Origin: CAVTJX01 sp963735175
GTDB taxonomy: Bacteria > Electryoneota > RPQS01
Direction of reading: 5' to 3'
Assembly (NCBI GenBank): GCA_963735175.1
Contig: CAVTJX010000017.1
Coordinates: 186,001 to 250,000 of the forward strand
DNA: 64,000 nucleotides
In this document: positions 17,163 to 26,575 of the stretch, one piece after another
How the letters are laid out: each line of letters starts with the position of its first letter
Position numbering within the stretch: position 1 is the first letter of the stretch
Notes under the pieces: generated by a model
Database searches by the model: none
What the model was told of the DNA's origin: nothing
What the model saw: only the letters and a program-made list of their open reading frames with translations
Translations under genes and position numbers: made by a program

Positions 17163-17444
17163 TCAGCGGGAGCGGACGGAAAAAAGCAGCCAAGCCGCCG
17201 TGCCTGTGAGCACGATCACACCGAGAGGCAACAGCCAAGCGTGCAGAAGCCCGGCGGGCGGACCTGCTACGCTATCAACCAACGCCAGCGTCGAATCATT
17301 CCAGAGGCGGAAGGTACTTCCGTCAGTGAGCGAGTCAGAGGTATCAAGGGAATCGGCCAGCACCGGCATCACGAATGCCGAAAGGGCTGCTAACCGGGCG
17401 GCCTTTCGCCATTTTAGACAACAGACCCAAGGTTTTAGTTGCAT
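17163..17444 (-). CDS. Small exported single-pass membrane protein, unknown
   Basis: 93 aa from the ATG at 17444 (MQLKPWVCCLKWRKAARLAA). Signal peptide ending VMPVLA. A short Ser/Thr/Asp-rich middle follows, then a C-terminal membrane segment LLPLGVIVLTGTAAWLLFSV ending RSR. It resembles no family I know. It lies 75 bp before the bamD start and downstream of an OMP gene on the same strand. The start is uncertain; a TTG at 17480 is possible. Confidence 0.45.
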   Translation of the reverse strand: MQLKPWVCCLKWRKAARLAALSAFVMPVLADSLDTSDSLTDGSTFRLWNDSTLALVDSVAGPPAGLLHAWLLPLGVIVLTGTAAWLLFSVRSR

Positions 17445-17580
17445 CCCAAGGCAACAACTGCACCGCAAAGCTAACTCCAATCCTCACAGCGACAACAGTG
17501 GCTGCGCCGGACCGTATTTTGTGATTTACCTGCACAACAACGCAAAATATGCATAGCGAAGGGCATATTTTTCGTAGTTA

Positions 17581-18609
17581 TCAGAAATGCCAGGCACAGG
17601 TCAGTGAGGTGATGCCCTGAATGGGAACGCGACGGTCGTAGATGACACCCACGGCAAGTTGCAGAATGTCGTCAGGCAGGCGCCAGCGGTCGTCGCGGCG
17701 CCGCAGCCAGTTGGCGTCCAGCATTCCAAGACCCGCCGTCCACGCCCAGCGTTGACTGCGGGAAAACTGCGGCTCGCCTGTGCGGGAAAATACGACGCCT
17801 CCCGCCCGCAATGCCAGCGCCCGAACCGGCCGCCATTCCATCCCCGCGTGCGGTTCGAGAAAGGCGGGATTGGCGGATTGAGTGAGATTCATCACTTCGA
17901 CGCTGACGGCGAAATCGTCGCGCACGATCGCCACGCCGGCGCTGGTGCTCTCGTTGGAACGGCGATCCAGCGGATGCCAGACGCGCACTCCTGTGGCCGG
18001 GTAATGCTGGTACTGCACGCCGACGCGCACACCGCGGGGGCGGAGAATGACACCGTAACTGTAGCCTTCGCCGCCGGGATGATCGCCGCGAAAGTAACGA
18101 TCGATGCGCCCGCCCACGGATACCCGCGGATGCAGCGCGAGCGAGACCAGCAGACTATTCTGGTGATCGGCCAGTGCCGTGTGGCGGTCGTAGTCGCGAT
18201 AGCGGACGGAATCGGCCCAGTTCATTACCGGCTGGGAGAGCAATACCGCCGCACTCAGGATTTGCATCTGAATCGCCGCGCCGGTGGTCACGAGACGCAG
18301 GCCATCCGCGACCTGTTCCCCGGCGCTGCGCGCTTCTGCATCGTCACGGCGATAATTGTTGAGCTGCCAGAGTCCGCCGGGATTGAGCAGCAGCACCGCG
18401 CGGCGCCCGGTGCGCACACCGTAGAGTGACAGTCCGGCGGGATTGATGCTCTGCGACTGCGGCGCGTAAGACAGGGCCACGGTGCTCGTGCTCATTCCCA
18501 AATCGCGTGTGCAGCCCGGATTCGGCGCGAGAGTAATCCACTCCAACGCGTGAGCGCACGGGACAGTCGCCAACACCAAGAGCAGCGCCGCACGGAGTCG
18601 GCGGTTCAC
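17581..18609 (-). CDS. Outer-membrane beta-barrel-like protein (PorV/OmpP1-like)
   Basis: 342 aa. Signal peptide MNRRLRAALLLVLATVPCAHA. Alternating amphipathic strands typical of a barrel, for example VRVGVQYQHYPATGVRV, ALALRAGGVVFSRTG, AWTAGLGMLDANWL. The chain ends in an aromatic residue (CAWHF), the usual BAM recognition end. An early SYAPQSQSINPAGLSLYGV matches the 'NPA' entry of PorV/FadL-like proteins in FCB bacteria. Its start overlaps the lnt stop. Function is not assignable beyond an outer-membrane protein. Confidence 0.7.
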   Translation of the reverse strand: MNRRLRAALLLVLATVPCAHALEWITLAPNPGCTRDLGMSTSTVALSYAPQSQSINPAGLSLYGVRTGRRAVLLLNPGGLWQLNNYRRDDAEARSAGEQVADGLRLVTTGAAIQMQILSAAVLLSQPVMNWADSVRYRDYDRHTALADHQNSLLVSLALHPRVSVGGRIDRYFRGDHPGGEGYSYGVILRPRGVRVGVQYQHYPATGVRVWHPLDRRSNESTSAGVAIVRDDFAVSVEVMNLTQSANPAFLEPHAGMEWRPVRALALRAGGVVFSRTGEPQFSRSQRWAWTAGLGMLDANWLRRRDDRWRLPDDILQLAVGVIYDRRVPIQGITSLTCAWHF

Positions 18610-20125
18610 TGGAAACGCGGCGCCGTATTAAGGCGACGCGATTGATAAAAGACTAATCCGATCATCACGAGCAGAGACAGCGAATAGAACGGCAGCCAGA
18701 CGCGGCTAAGACGGGCGGCGACGGTCACTTCGCTCCGCGCCGGCACCGTACCGGAAATCTGTCCCGCACGATTGTATGCCAGCTTTGTCTGGACCTCTCC
18801 CGTGGGCAGAATCAGCGCGCTGATGCCGGTGTTGGCCGCGCGCACGATGCTGCGCCGCATGGAGATCGCACGCAAGCGCGCGAGAGCGAGATGTTGATAG
18901 GGGCCCGAGGAATTGCCGTACCAGCCGTCGTTGGTAATCGTCGTCAGGAGCAGCGCGCCCTGGCGCACCATGTCGGAGGCAATCTCGGGGAAGATCACTT
19001 CATAGCAAATCAGACAGCCGAACGGCGGCACACCGTTGTGCTCGGGAAAGACGACCACGGATTTTCCCGGCACCCATTCCGCCTGTCCGAGATGGAGCTT
19101 CGAAAGAAACGGGAAGACCGACTGAAAGGGAATGCGTTCGCCGAACGGGACGAGATGGATCTTGGCGGAGCGCAGGAGATCGTGAGATCCGGGCCGGATG
19201 AGAAACGCCGCATTGAACGGCTGTTGCCCGCGCACGGGATCCATTTCGTAATCCGTGGCGCCGGTGAGCAGGCTCATGCCGGTGGAATCGGAGAAATGTT
19301 GCAGCGCGTTACGCAGCCACGGCCGATAGCGCAGGGCGGTGGGCGTCGCCGTTTCCGGCCAGACGACGAGGCGGGTGTCCGTTCCCATCAACGGTCGCGA
19401 AGTGTTGAGATAACTCTGGGCGATGTCCTCGGCGGGAATCTGCCACTTGTCCTCGGCCGGAGTGTTGGCCTGCACCGCGGCCACGCGGACGGGAGTGCCG
19501 CCCTCGACTTGCTGCAGCCGCACAACGCCGTAAAGCACGGGGACGATGAGTACGAGGAGGAAGGCGATCGCCGGGCGGCGGGCGCGGGTTGTCCACCAGA
19601 CGAAAGCGATGGCATTCAACGCCAGCACCCAGAAGCGAAAGACCGAAGTTATCGACGAGGTCGGCAATCTGCGCGGCGGGCAGAAAACCGCTCTGTGTCA
19701 AGCCCCAGATCGCCCAGGGAAAGCCGAGTTCACCGGTGCCCCAGAAAACTTCCAAGAAAATATAGATGCTGACGAAAAACGCGGCGGTCCACACCACACT
19801 GAGGCGGTGCGCGACATGGGAGACGGCCCATGCCGTGAAGCGCCCAGATGGAGGAGAAAATCAGCACCAGCATGAACGCCGAGAACGCGCTGAGCAGCGG
19901 CGGCGCACCACTGTTCAGGCCGACCCAGTAGAGCACGCCCGCGAAGAACACAAAGCCGGAAAGATAACCCCAGAGGAGCGCGCGGCGCGGCGAGACGACG
20001 CGGCAGGAGAGCAGGAACGGCACCATCGCCACGTAGGCGAGCGGCCAAAGACCGATGGGGGGAAAGCTCAGGACGCCGAGGACGGCGGAGAGGAAAAAGC
20101 CAAGGCGCGGCGACACGACCCTCAA
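18606..20125 (-). CDS. lnt: Apolipoprotein N-acyltransferase (two frameshifts)
   Basis: About 505 aa integral membrane enzyme that N-acylates lipoproteins. N-terminal TMs include PPIGLWPLAYVAMVPFLLSC and FFAGVLYWVGLNSG. Frame changes near 19832 (continues HRLSVVWTAAFFVSIYIFLE) and near 19640 (continues FRFWVLALNAIAFVWW). The periplasmic nitrilase-like domain has the catalytic Glu in VVWPETATP, Lys in SAKIHLVPFGE and Cys in GCLICYEVIFPE, plus TNDGWYGNSSGPYQH. A final TM lies at the C-terminus. The start is TTG at 20125 overlapping the stop of the upstream oxidoreductase gene. The several lipoproteins in this window are its likely substrates. Confidence 0.93.
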
Positions 20126-21177
20126 GCTTCCCCAAACGCGACTTCAGAGCCCTGGGTGGTGGCGCGATAGGTTGCTTCCACGACTTCCATCAGCGCCGCC
20201 GCTTCGGCGCCCGAGGAAATAGGTTCGGCGCCGGTTTTCAGGCACTGGTAGAAGTGGTCAATTTCGTGCTCGAAGGATTTGCGGTAGAGATCCTGCGAGC
20301 GCAACGGCTTGCCGGCGGGCGTCACGTTGACGAGCGCGCCCTGCACTTCCTTGGTGATCTTCAGCGGGTTGAGAATGGCCATGCCCTTATCGCCGCTGAA
20401 GATCGTCTGGGCGTCGCTCTCATCGGACATGAAGGCCCAGGTGACATTCAGATAAAGCGAGGTGTCGCCGGCGAGCATATAGAACGCGACCAGCGTGTCC
20501 TCGACGCGGAAGTTCAGCCGGTCGCGCAGCGCATGGGCCGTGATGCGTTTGACTTGCGGGCTGCCCATGACCCAGAGACAGACATCGAGCATCTGAATGC
20601 CGAGGTCCATGAACACGCCGCCGCCACTGATGCGGCTGTTGGAAAGCCAGGGACCGCGGGACCAGCGATCCTTTTTCTTCAGCCAGCGCGCGCGGACGGT
20701 GCCAATGCGGCCCAGTTCGCCGGCCTGAATGAATTTGCGCAGCGCCATCGAATCGGGCCGGAAGCGGAGGTTCATCGCCGCCATCAGGGTCTTTTCGGCA
20801 GCGACGGCGGCTTCGACCATGCGATGGGCTTCGGCGGCTTTGCGGGCAATCGGCTTCTCGACGAGCACATGTTTGCCCGCGCTGAGGGCGGCGAGCGTCA
20901 TCGCCATGTGGGAATTGGTGGGCGTATTGACATGCACGGCGTCGATGTCATCGCGGGCGAGCAGGCGCTCGGGGTCGCGATAGAAGCTCGGGATTTTGAA
21001 TTTATCCGCGACCATGGCCGCTTTGGCCAGATCGAGGTCGGCGATGGCCACGAGTTCCGCATCGGGATGTTTTTTGACGATCGGCAGATGCACGAGCTGG
21101 GAAATTCCGCCCGCACCGATGATGCCGATACGCAACTTATCCGCCACCGCCGCCTCCATTTTCCCGGTTCGCATCAA
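20122..21177 (-). CDS. Gfo/Idh/MocA family oxidoreductase
   Basis: NAD(P)-dependent dehydrogenase of sugars or related substrates, 351 aa from 21177 or 345 aa from the internal ATG at 21159. Rossmann motif RIGIIGAGGISQLVHLPIV. Then DIDAVHVNTPTNSHMAMTL, GKHVLVEKPIARKAAEAHRM (the EKP lysine of the active site), and a C-terminal alpha/beta domain with GGGVFMDLGIQMLDVCLWVM. The catalytic His of this family is not obvious in the usual GxxxDxxxH place: D and Q appear instead (MDLGIQMLD). Substrate not predictable. Its start overlaps the ruvX end, and its stop overlaps lnt. Confidence 0.88.
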   Translation of the reverse strand: MMRTGKMEAAVADKLRIGIIGAGGISQLVHLPIVKKHPDAELVAIADLDLAKAAMVADKFKIPSFYRDPERLLARDDIDAVHVNTPTNSHMAMTLAALSAGKHVLVEKPIARKAAEAHRMVEAAVAAEKTLMAAMNLRFRPDSMALRKFIQAGELGRIGTVRARWLKKKDRWSRGPWLSNSRISGGGVFMDLGIQMLDVCLWVMGSPQVKRITAHALRDRLNFRVEDTLVAFYMLAGDTSLYLNVTWAFMSDESDAQTIFSGDKGMAILNPLKITKEVQGALVNVTPAGKPLRSQDLYRKSFEHEIDHFYQCLKTGAEPISSGAEAAALMEVVEATYRATTQGSEVAFGEA

Positions 21178-21562
21178 GATAGGACTGAAGCATAAGCACC
21201 GCCGCAGGCATATCCACTCTGCCCCGTTGTTTTCGCTGTGAGATCCCGATCCGCGTCAGGGCCTGGGACGCATCCTGCGTGGAATAGCGTTCATCCCAGC
21301 GGGCCACGACATAGCCCCGGCTCTCGAGCCGGGTGATGAAGCGGTCGACTTCGCGCGCCTTCGGACCAACTTCGCCGCGGAGTGTCAAGGGGTAGCCGAC
21401 CACGAGGAGGCCAATCTCCTCTTCCCGCACGGTTTGCGTGAGATGAGGGAAAACGTTCTCGGTCGGCCACACGGCATAGCCCACGGCCAGTAATTGGCGG
21501 TCGTCGGAAACGGCGACGCCGGTGCGCTTTGTGCCCCAGTCGAGGCCCAGGATGCGCGCCAT
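21137..21562 (-). CDS. ruvX: Putative pre-16S rRNA nuclease / Holliday junction resolvase
   Basis: 141 aa of the YqgF/RuvX RNase H-fold family. Motifs: ILGLDWGTKRTGVAVSD (first Asp), LLVVGYPLTLRGEVG, and WDERYSTQDASQAL (Glu and second acidic cluster), followed by DMPAAVLMLQSYLD (final Asp). The C-terminus is a Gly run. It overlaps the downstream oxidoreductase start and follows the HU gene by 8 bp. Confidence 0.93.
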   Translation of the reverse strand: MARILGLDWGTKRTGVAVSDDRQLLAVGYAVWPTENVFPHLTQTVREEEIGLLVVGYPLTLRGEVGPKAREVDRFITRLESRGYVVARWDERYSTQDASQALTRIGISQRKQRGRVDMPAAVLMLQSYLDANRENGGGGGG

Positions 21563-21570
21563 GGCGAAAC

Positions 21571-21882
21571 TCAGATCTGGTCGAGCGGCTTTTTCAGCGC
21601 TTCCTTGAGCAGCTTGCCCGGCTTGAAGTGCGTTTTGCGCCGCGCGGCCACATAGATGATCTCGTTGGTTTTCGGATTGCGAGCCTTGGGTTTCGGCTTC
21701 GTCTTCTTGACCTCGAACACGCCGAAATCGCGCACCTCAATGCGCAGCTCCGACTCATTGCCGGACATGATCTCGCGTAGTACGGTGAAGGTGTCGTTTA
21801 CGACCTTCGCCACGGTGTCCGGACGTTCCTGACTGCGCTGGCAAACCCGTTCAACTACATCCTTCTTGATGAATGTTCTCAT
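21571..21882 (-). CDS. HU/IHF family DNA-binding protein
   Basis: 103 aa. MRTFIKKDVVERVCQRSQER N-terminal helices, then the beta-arm IEVRDFGVFEVKKTKPKPKA, RNPKTNEIIYVAARRKTHFK (the RNP tip and the P residues that kink DNA), and PGKLLKEAL. Typical length and fold of HU/IHF subunits. It lies between relA/spoT and ruvX. Confidence 0.95.
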   Translation of the reverse strand: MRTFIKKDVVERVCQRSQERPDTVAKVVNDTFTVLREIMSGNESELRIEVRDFGVFEVKKTKPKPKARNPKTNEIIYVAARRKTHFKPGKLLKEALKKPLDQI

Positions 21883-21946
21883 TCGGCCTCCTTCGGCACT
21901 TTCCGCAGGTGGAGAATATAGGGTGAGTGAAATTTACTGACAGAGA

Positions 21947-24172
21947 TTAATGGTCATGCGCGCCGTCCTCATCGAGGCGCTCGACGTGAATGACATCCTT
22001 GATGGATTTCATCCGCTTGATGATCCGCATGAGGTGCGGGAGTGACTTGACTTCGACGACGATCTGCCCGACGGCGAAAGCGTCCTCCTTTTTCATTTCA
22101 AGGTAAAGGATATTGACATCCTCCTTGGCCATGGCCTGAGTCAGGTCGTTCAGGAGCCGCACGCGTTCCTTGGCAATCACGCGAATCCGAACGTTGAACG
22201 TAGCCTCGCGGTCGACGTCCCATTCCACCGTGATATTGCGTTCGGGACGCTGCATGAGCAGCGGAATATTGCGGCAGTCCACGCGATGTACCGAGACGCC
22301 GCGGCCGGTGGTGATAAAGCCGGTGATGCGGTCGCCGGGCAGCGGCTGACAGCACTTGCCGAAGGTGATCGCCACGTTTTGCATGCCGTGAATGCGGACG
22401 CCGGATTCGGAGCCCTTGACGCGGCGGATGACCTTGGAGAGAATCGATCCCCAACCCTGCTCCTGCGGTTCTTCGGCGGGGAGGATTTTACGCAACACCG
22501 CCTGGACGGTGATATCGCCTGAGCCGAGGGCCGCGAGGAAGACGTCCGTTTCGCTGTGGCCGAAAAGCAAAGCGATTTCTGTAAGTTCGGCTTCGGTCTT
22601 CTTGACGTGGTATTTCTGCAGTTCGCGCGTCAGCATTTCGCGGCCGAGTTTCACCGACTCGTCGTAATGCTGCTCCTTCAGCCAGCGCTTGATCTTACTC
22701 TGCGCGCGGCTGGTGCGGACGAACTGCAGCCAGTCGAGGTTGGGCCGCTGGCCGGGCGAGACGATGATTTCCACCACGTCGCCGGAATTCAGTTCGCTTT
22801 TCAGCGGCGTGATCTGGCCGTTGACCTTGGCCGCCATGGCGTGCAGGCCGATGTCGGTGTGCACGGCGAAGGCGAAGTCGACGGGCGTCGCGCCGCGCGG
22901 CAAGGTGATCAGCCGCCCGCGCGGCGTGAACACGAAGATCTCTTCCTGAAAGAGGTTGATCTTCAGGCTCTGCAGGAACTCGCCCGAGGTGGTGGCTTCG
23001 GTGCGCGCTTCGAGGACGCTGCGCAGCCACTCCATCTGGCGGTCAAGTTCCTCGCGGCTCGCGCCGCCTTCCTTATAGCGCCAGTGCGCGGCGATGCCGA
23101 TCTCGGCCGTGCGGTGCATGGCCTCGGTGCGGATCTGCACTTCGATCTTGCGCCCTTCGGGGCCGAACACTTTCGTGTGCAGCGACTGGTACATGTTCGA
23201 CTTGGGCGTCGCCACGAAGTCGGCGAAACGGCCCTCGATGGGCGTATACATCGAATGAATGACGCCCAGGGCGTGGTAACAGTCTTCGAGCTTCGGAACG
23301 ACGACGCGCACGGCGATCAGGTCGAGGATTTCGTCGAAATTGTAGCCGCGGTCGTGGATCTTGTTATAGATCGAATAAAGGTGCTTGGCGCGGCCCGTGA
23401 CTTTGGCCTGCACACCCATGCGGACCAGTTCGGCTTCGATTCGTTCGGTGACTTCGGCGGCCAGCCGTTCGCGCTCGCCGCGCTTCATCTGCACCTTTTC
23501 GGCCAGTTCCTTGTAGGTGCGCGGTTCGAGCACCTTGAAGGCGAGGTCTTCGAGTTCCCACTTGATCTGGTGGACGCCGAGGCGGTGGGCCAGTGGGGCG
23601 TAGACGTCGAGGGTTTCGTGGGCCACGCGCTCCTGCGTCTTGCGCGGCAGGTAGCCGATGGTGCGCATGTTGTGCAGGCGGTCGGCGAACTTGATGAGAA
23701 TCACCCGCAGATCCTGCGACATCGAGAGCAGCATCTTGTGGAAATTCTCGGCCTGCTTCTTCTCCGCCGACTCGTATTTCAGCTCGGGAATCTTGGTGAC
23801 GCCGTCGACCAGATTGGCCACCGAATCGCCGAATTCCACGCGCAGCGCGTCGATCGTAATATCCGTGTCTTCCACCACGTCGTGGAGGAATCCCGCCGCT
23901 ACCGACACGTCGCCGAGGTGCAGATCCGCGAGGATCTTGGCGACGGCGATGGAGTGGATGATATACGGCTCGCCGCTGATCCGGCGCTGCCCGAGGTGCG
24001 CTTTATAGGAATAGCGGAACGCGCGGTCCAGCAGATCGAGATCGGCATCCTGCGAGTGCTGTGCCACCGCCTGGCGGATGGCATTGAACTCGCGAACATG
24101 CTCGGGGTCCATCTCGTCATAGAACGGATGCGTGAGCGCGGGCAGCGGCGAAAGTTGAGAGGGAGGAATCAC
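21947..24172 (-). CDS. relA/spoT: Bifunctional (p)ppGpp synthetase/hydrolase
   Basis: 741 aa RelA/SpoT homologue. HD hydrolase domain with HDVVEDT at residues 97-103 and KFADRLHNMRT. Synthetase domain with RAKHLYSIYNK near 261-271 and DRGYNFDEILDLIAVRVVVP. TGS domain with FVFTPRGRLITLPRGATPVD near 410-440. C-terminal ACT domain with VRLLNDLTQAMAKEDVNILY. Both active-site motifs are intact, so it probably makes and degrades the stringent-response alarmone. The frame is unbroken. Upstream lies dnaB; downstream HU. Confidence 0.95.
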   Translation of the reverse strand: MIPPSQLSPLPALTHPFYDEMDPEHVREFNAIRQAVAQHSQDADLDLLDRAFRYSYKAHLGQRRISGEPYIIHSIAVAKILADLHLGDVSVAAGFLHDVVEDTDITIDALRVEFGDSVANLVDGVTKIPELKYESAEKKQAENFHKMLLSMSQDLRVILIKFADRLHNMRTIGYLPRKTQERVAHETLDVYAPLAHRLGVHQIKWELEDLAFKVLEPRTYKELAEKVQMKRGERERLAAEVTERIEAELVRMGVQAKVTGRAKHLYSIYNKIHDRGYNFDEILDLIAVRVVVPKLEDCYHALGVIHSMYTPIEGRFADFVATPKSNMYQSLHTKVFGPEGRKIEVQIRTEAMHRTAEIGIAAHWRYKEGGASREELDRQMEWLRSVLEARTEATTSGEFLQSLKINLFQEEIFVFTPRGRLITLPRGATPVDFAFAVHTDIGLHAMAAKVNGQITPLKSELNSGDVVEIIVSPGQRPNLDWLQFVRTSRAQSKIKRWLKEQHYDESVKLGREMLTRELQKYHVKKTEAELTEIALLFGHSETDVFLAALGSGDITVQAVLRKILPAEEPQEQGWGSILSKVIRRVKGSESGVRIHGMQNVAITFGKCCQPLPGDRITGFITTGRGVSVHRVDCRNIPLLMQRPERNITVEWDVDREATFNVRIRVIAKERVRLLNDLTQAMAKEDVNILYLEMKKEDAFAVGQIVVEVKSLPHLMRIIKRMKSIKDVIHVERLDEDGAHDH

Positions 24173-24272
24173 GTCTTCAGTAACCGGACAGTAGCAGCAT
24201 ACAGGGCGTCATTATCATGCGATACGTTAAGGTGCGCGACGGCAGGTTCAAGTATGTCCGTCGGTTCGTCGC

Positions 24273-25755
24273 TCAGAAGCCGACTTCGCCTTCGTCGCTG
24301 TCGTCCGCCGCGCTCGATTCCATTTCGGCGGGGACGCCGGTGGAATCGGTGGTCAACGGGGCGAACATGGTGAATTCGCCAAGGAAAGACAAAGCCACGT
24401 TGCCCGTCGGGCCGTTACGGTTCTTGGCGACGATCACCTCGGCCAAGTGCTCGGTGATGTCGTATTCCGTGCCGGCGATTTCGTGTTTCTTGCTCTTCGT
24501 CTGATCCTTGTAAACCCACGGACGGTAGACAAACATCACGACGTCGGCGTCCTGCTCGATGGCGCCCGAATCGCGCAAATCCGAGAGCATCGGGCGGCGG
24601 TCGCCGCCGCGTGTTTCCGGGGCGCGGGAGAGCTGCGACAGGCAAATGACCGGCAGGCTCAATTCCTTCGCCAGCGACTTGAGCGAGGCCGAGACGAACG
24701 CAACCCATTGCTGTTGATTATCAGCCATCTTGGGCGGCTGAATGAGCTGCAAGTAGTCAATGACGATGAGGCCGATCTTGTGCTCGATCCAGAGCTGGCG
24801 CGCGCGGGCGCGCAGCGGCTCGATGCCCAAATTGGCGCTGTCGTCAAAATAGATCGGTAGTTCGGCGAGACTGCTGGCGCTCGTCGCGAGGCGCACATAT
24901 TCTTCGTCCGTGAGGCGTACCGTGGTGCGCAGCTTCTGCAGGCGAATCTTCCCTTCGCAGGACAGCATGCGCAGCATGAGCTGGCGCACTTCCATTTCCA
25001 GACGAAAAGACCGCAACGGGAGTCTTGTATTTTCCGGCGGCGGCACGCGCGATGTTCATCGCCAGACTGGTCTTGCCCATGGACGGGCGGGCGGCGATAA
25101 TCACCAATTCGCCCGGGCCGAAACCCGTCGTCAGGTCGTCAAGGCGGTCGAAGCCGGAACCGACGCCACTCAGATAATCGCCGCTTTTCTTGAGCTGGTC
25201 GATGTACTCGAGCGTCTGATGGGCGGCGGCATCAGCCTTGACCGCGTGGCGGCCACGGCGTTCGCTGATGAGGCTCACGAGCCGCTGCTGCAGGGTTTCG
25301 AAGACTTCGTCCGAACGCGCCGTGGGATCGTAGGCCGCGCCGGCGGTTTCGGTGCCGAGAATGATCATGCGCCGCAGCAGCGCCTTCTCGTGTACCAGTC
25401 GCGCATAATGCTCGACGTTGGCCGACGAGGGCATGGCCTCCACCAGTTCGGTGATGTAGACCGCGCCCCCAACCTCATCGAGCTTGCCTTCGCGCTTCAG
25501 CTCTTCGCAGACGGTCACAAAGTCGATCGGTTCGTGCCGGGTGTCGAGGGAACGCATCGCCTGATAAATGGCGGCGTGCATCGGGCGGTAGAACGAACTA
25601 TCGTCCAGCAGATCACTGACGCTGCCGAAGGCGCTGCCCTCGAGCAGCAGCGCGCCCAGCAGGGCCTTTTCCATTTCCATCGACTGCGGCGGGGTGCGGA
25701 CCCCCGCGCTCAAATCTACAGCCGGGCGGGCCTTCTGGGACGGGAATGTTGCCAT
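24273..25755 (-). CDS. dnaB: Replicative DNA helicase (one frameshift)
   Basis: About 493 aa hexameric helicase. The N-terminal domain begins with PPQSMEMEKALLGALLLEG. The RecA-like domain has Walker A AARPSMGKTSLAMN, Walker B GLIVIDYLQLIQPP, and VICLSQLSRAPETRGGDRRP, followed by DLRDSGAIEQDADVVMFVYR. Near 25003 one extra base shifts VAVFS into a wrong frame; the correct continuation is LEMEVRQLMLRMLSCEGK in the next frame. The C-terminal ~30 residues are acidic. Essential gene, so the shift is most likely a sequencing error. Confidence 0.95.
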
Positions 25756-25817
25756 ATATGACGGAGCGTAACTCCGGGAATTCGAATTGGAGCGATGCGT
25801 ACTATTCAGTGCGCAGG

Positions 25818-26531
25818 TTAACCGGGAAGTTCGTCGTAAAGCCGGCGCAGCAGTTTGAAGTCCTGCTCGCCCAGCGTCACTTGACTGGAATTGCGCAGGT
25901 AGTAGGCCGGGTGATAGGTCACCAGCACCTGCATACCCTGCCAGGGGAGCGTACGGCCGCGCAGTTCGCGCATCGGCGCGTCGGTGCCGAGGAGGGTACT
26001 CGCCGCGTGGCGCCCGAGACAGACGATGATGTCCGGTCCGATGAGCGAAAGCTGCGTGCGAAGGTACGGGCTGCAGCTTTCGATTTCGCGCGGTTCGGGA
26101 TCACGGTTATTGGGCGGACGGCACTTGAGGACGTTGCAGATGAAGACGTCATCGCGCGTGAGACCCACACCGCCGAGGAGTTCACCGAGAAGCTGTCCGG
26201 CCCGGCCGACGAACGGTTTGCCCTGTTTGTCTTCTTCGGCCCCCGGGGCTTCGCCGACAAACACGATGCGCGCATGAGGATCGCCCTCCCCGAACACAAG
26301 CCGAGAGCGCGACTGCCCCAGCGGGCAATTCAAGCAGTTGGCGATCTGCGCGCGAAAACTCTCGATATTTTTCGGCAGCGGGTCGAGGCTGCCGGACAAA
26401 GGCACATGCTTGCGTGACGGCTTTTTCTTCGGCGGCAAATACAGGTTCTCCTCAAACAACTCGAGGTATTGCAAATAGCCGCGGACGAGTTCACGCGCAT
26501 CACGAGGCATCGCTGGATCCATCTTCATCAA
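25818..26531 (-). CDS. Type 4 uracil-DNA glycosylase (Fe-S)
   Basis: 237 aa. Family 4 UDG removing uracil from DNA. Core motifs: FVGEAPGAEEDKQGKPFVGR (water-activating and binding loop), ICNVLKCRPPNNRDPEPREI, and the DNA-intercalation motif VTYHPAYYLRN. Four Fe-S cysteines are placed as expected: NCLNC near 66-69, KC before RPPNN, and ESC. A ~60-residue N-terminal extension rich in Lys/Pro precedes the domain. It lies between coaBC and dnaB on the same strand. Confidence 0.92.
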   Translation of the reverse strand: MMKMDPAMPRDARELVRGYLQYLELFEENLYLPPKKKPSRKHVPLSGSLDPLPKNIESFRAQIANCLNCPLGQSRSRLVFGEGDPHARIVFVGEAPGAEEDKQGKPFVGRAGQLLGELLGGVGLTRDDVFICNVLKCRPPNNRDPEPREIESCSPYLRTQLSLIGPDIIVCLGRHAASTLLGTDAPMRELRGRTLPWQGMQVLVTYHPAYYLRNSSQVTLGEQDFKLLRRLYDELPG

Positions 26532-26575
26532 GCACTACGCGCAGCGGCAAAGGATTCACCACCGCGCCGGGACGC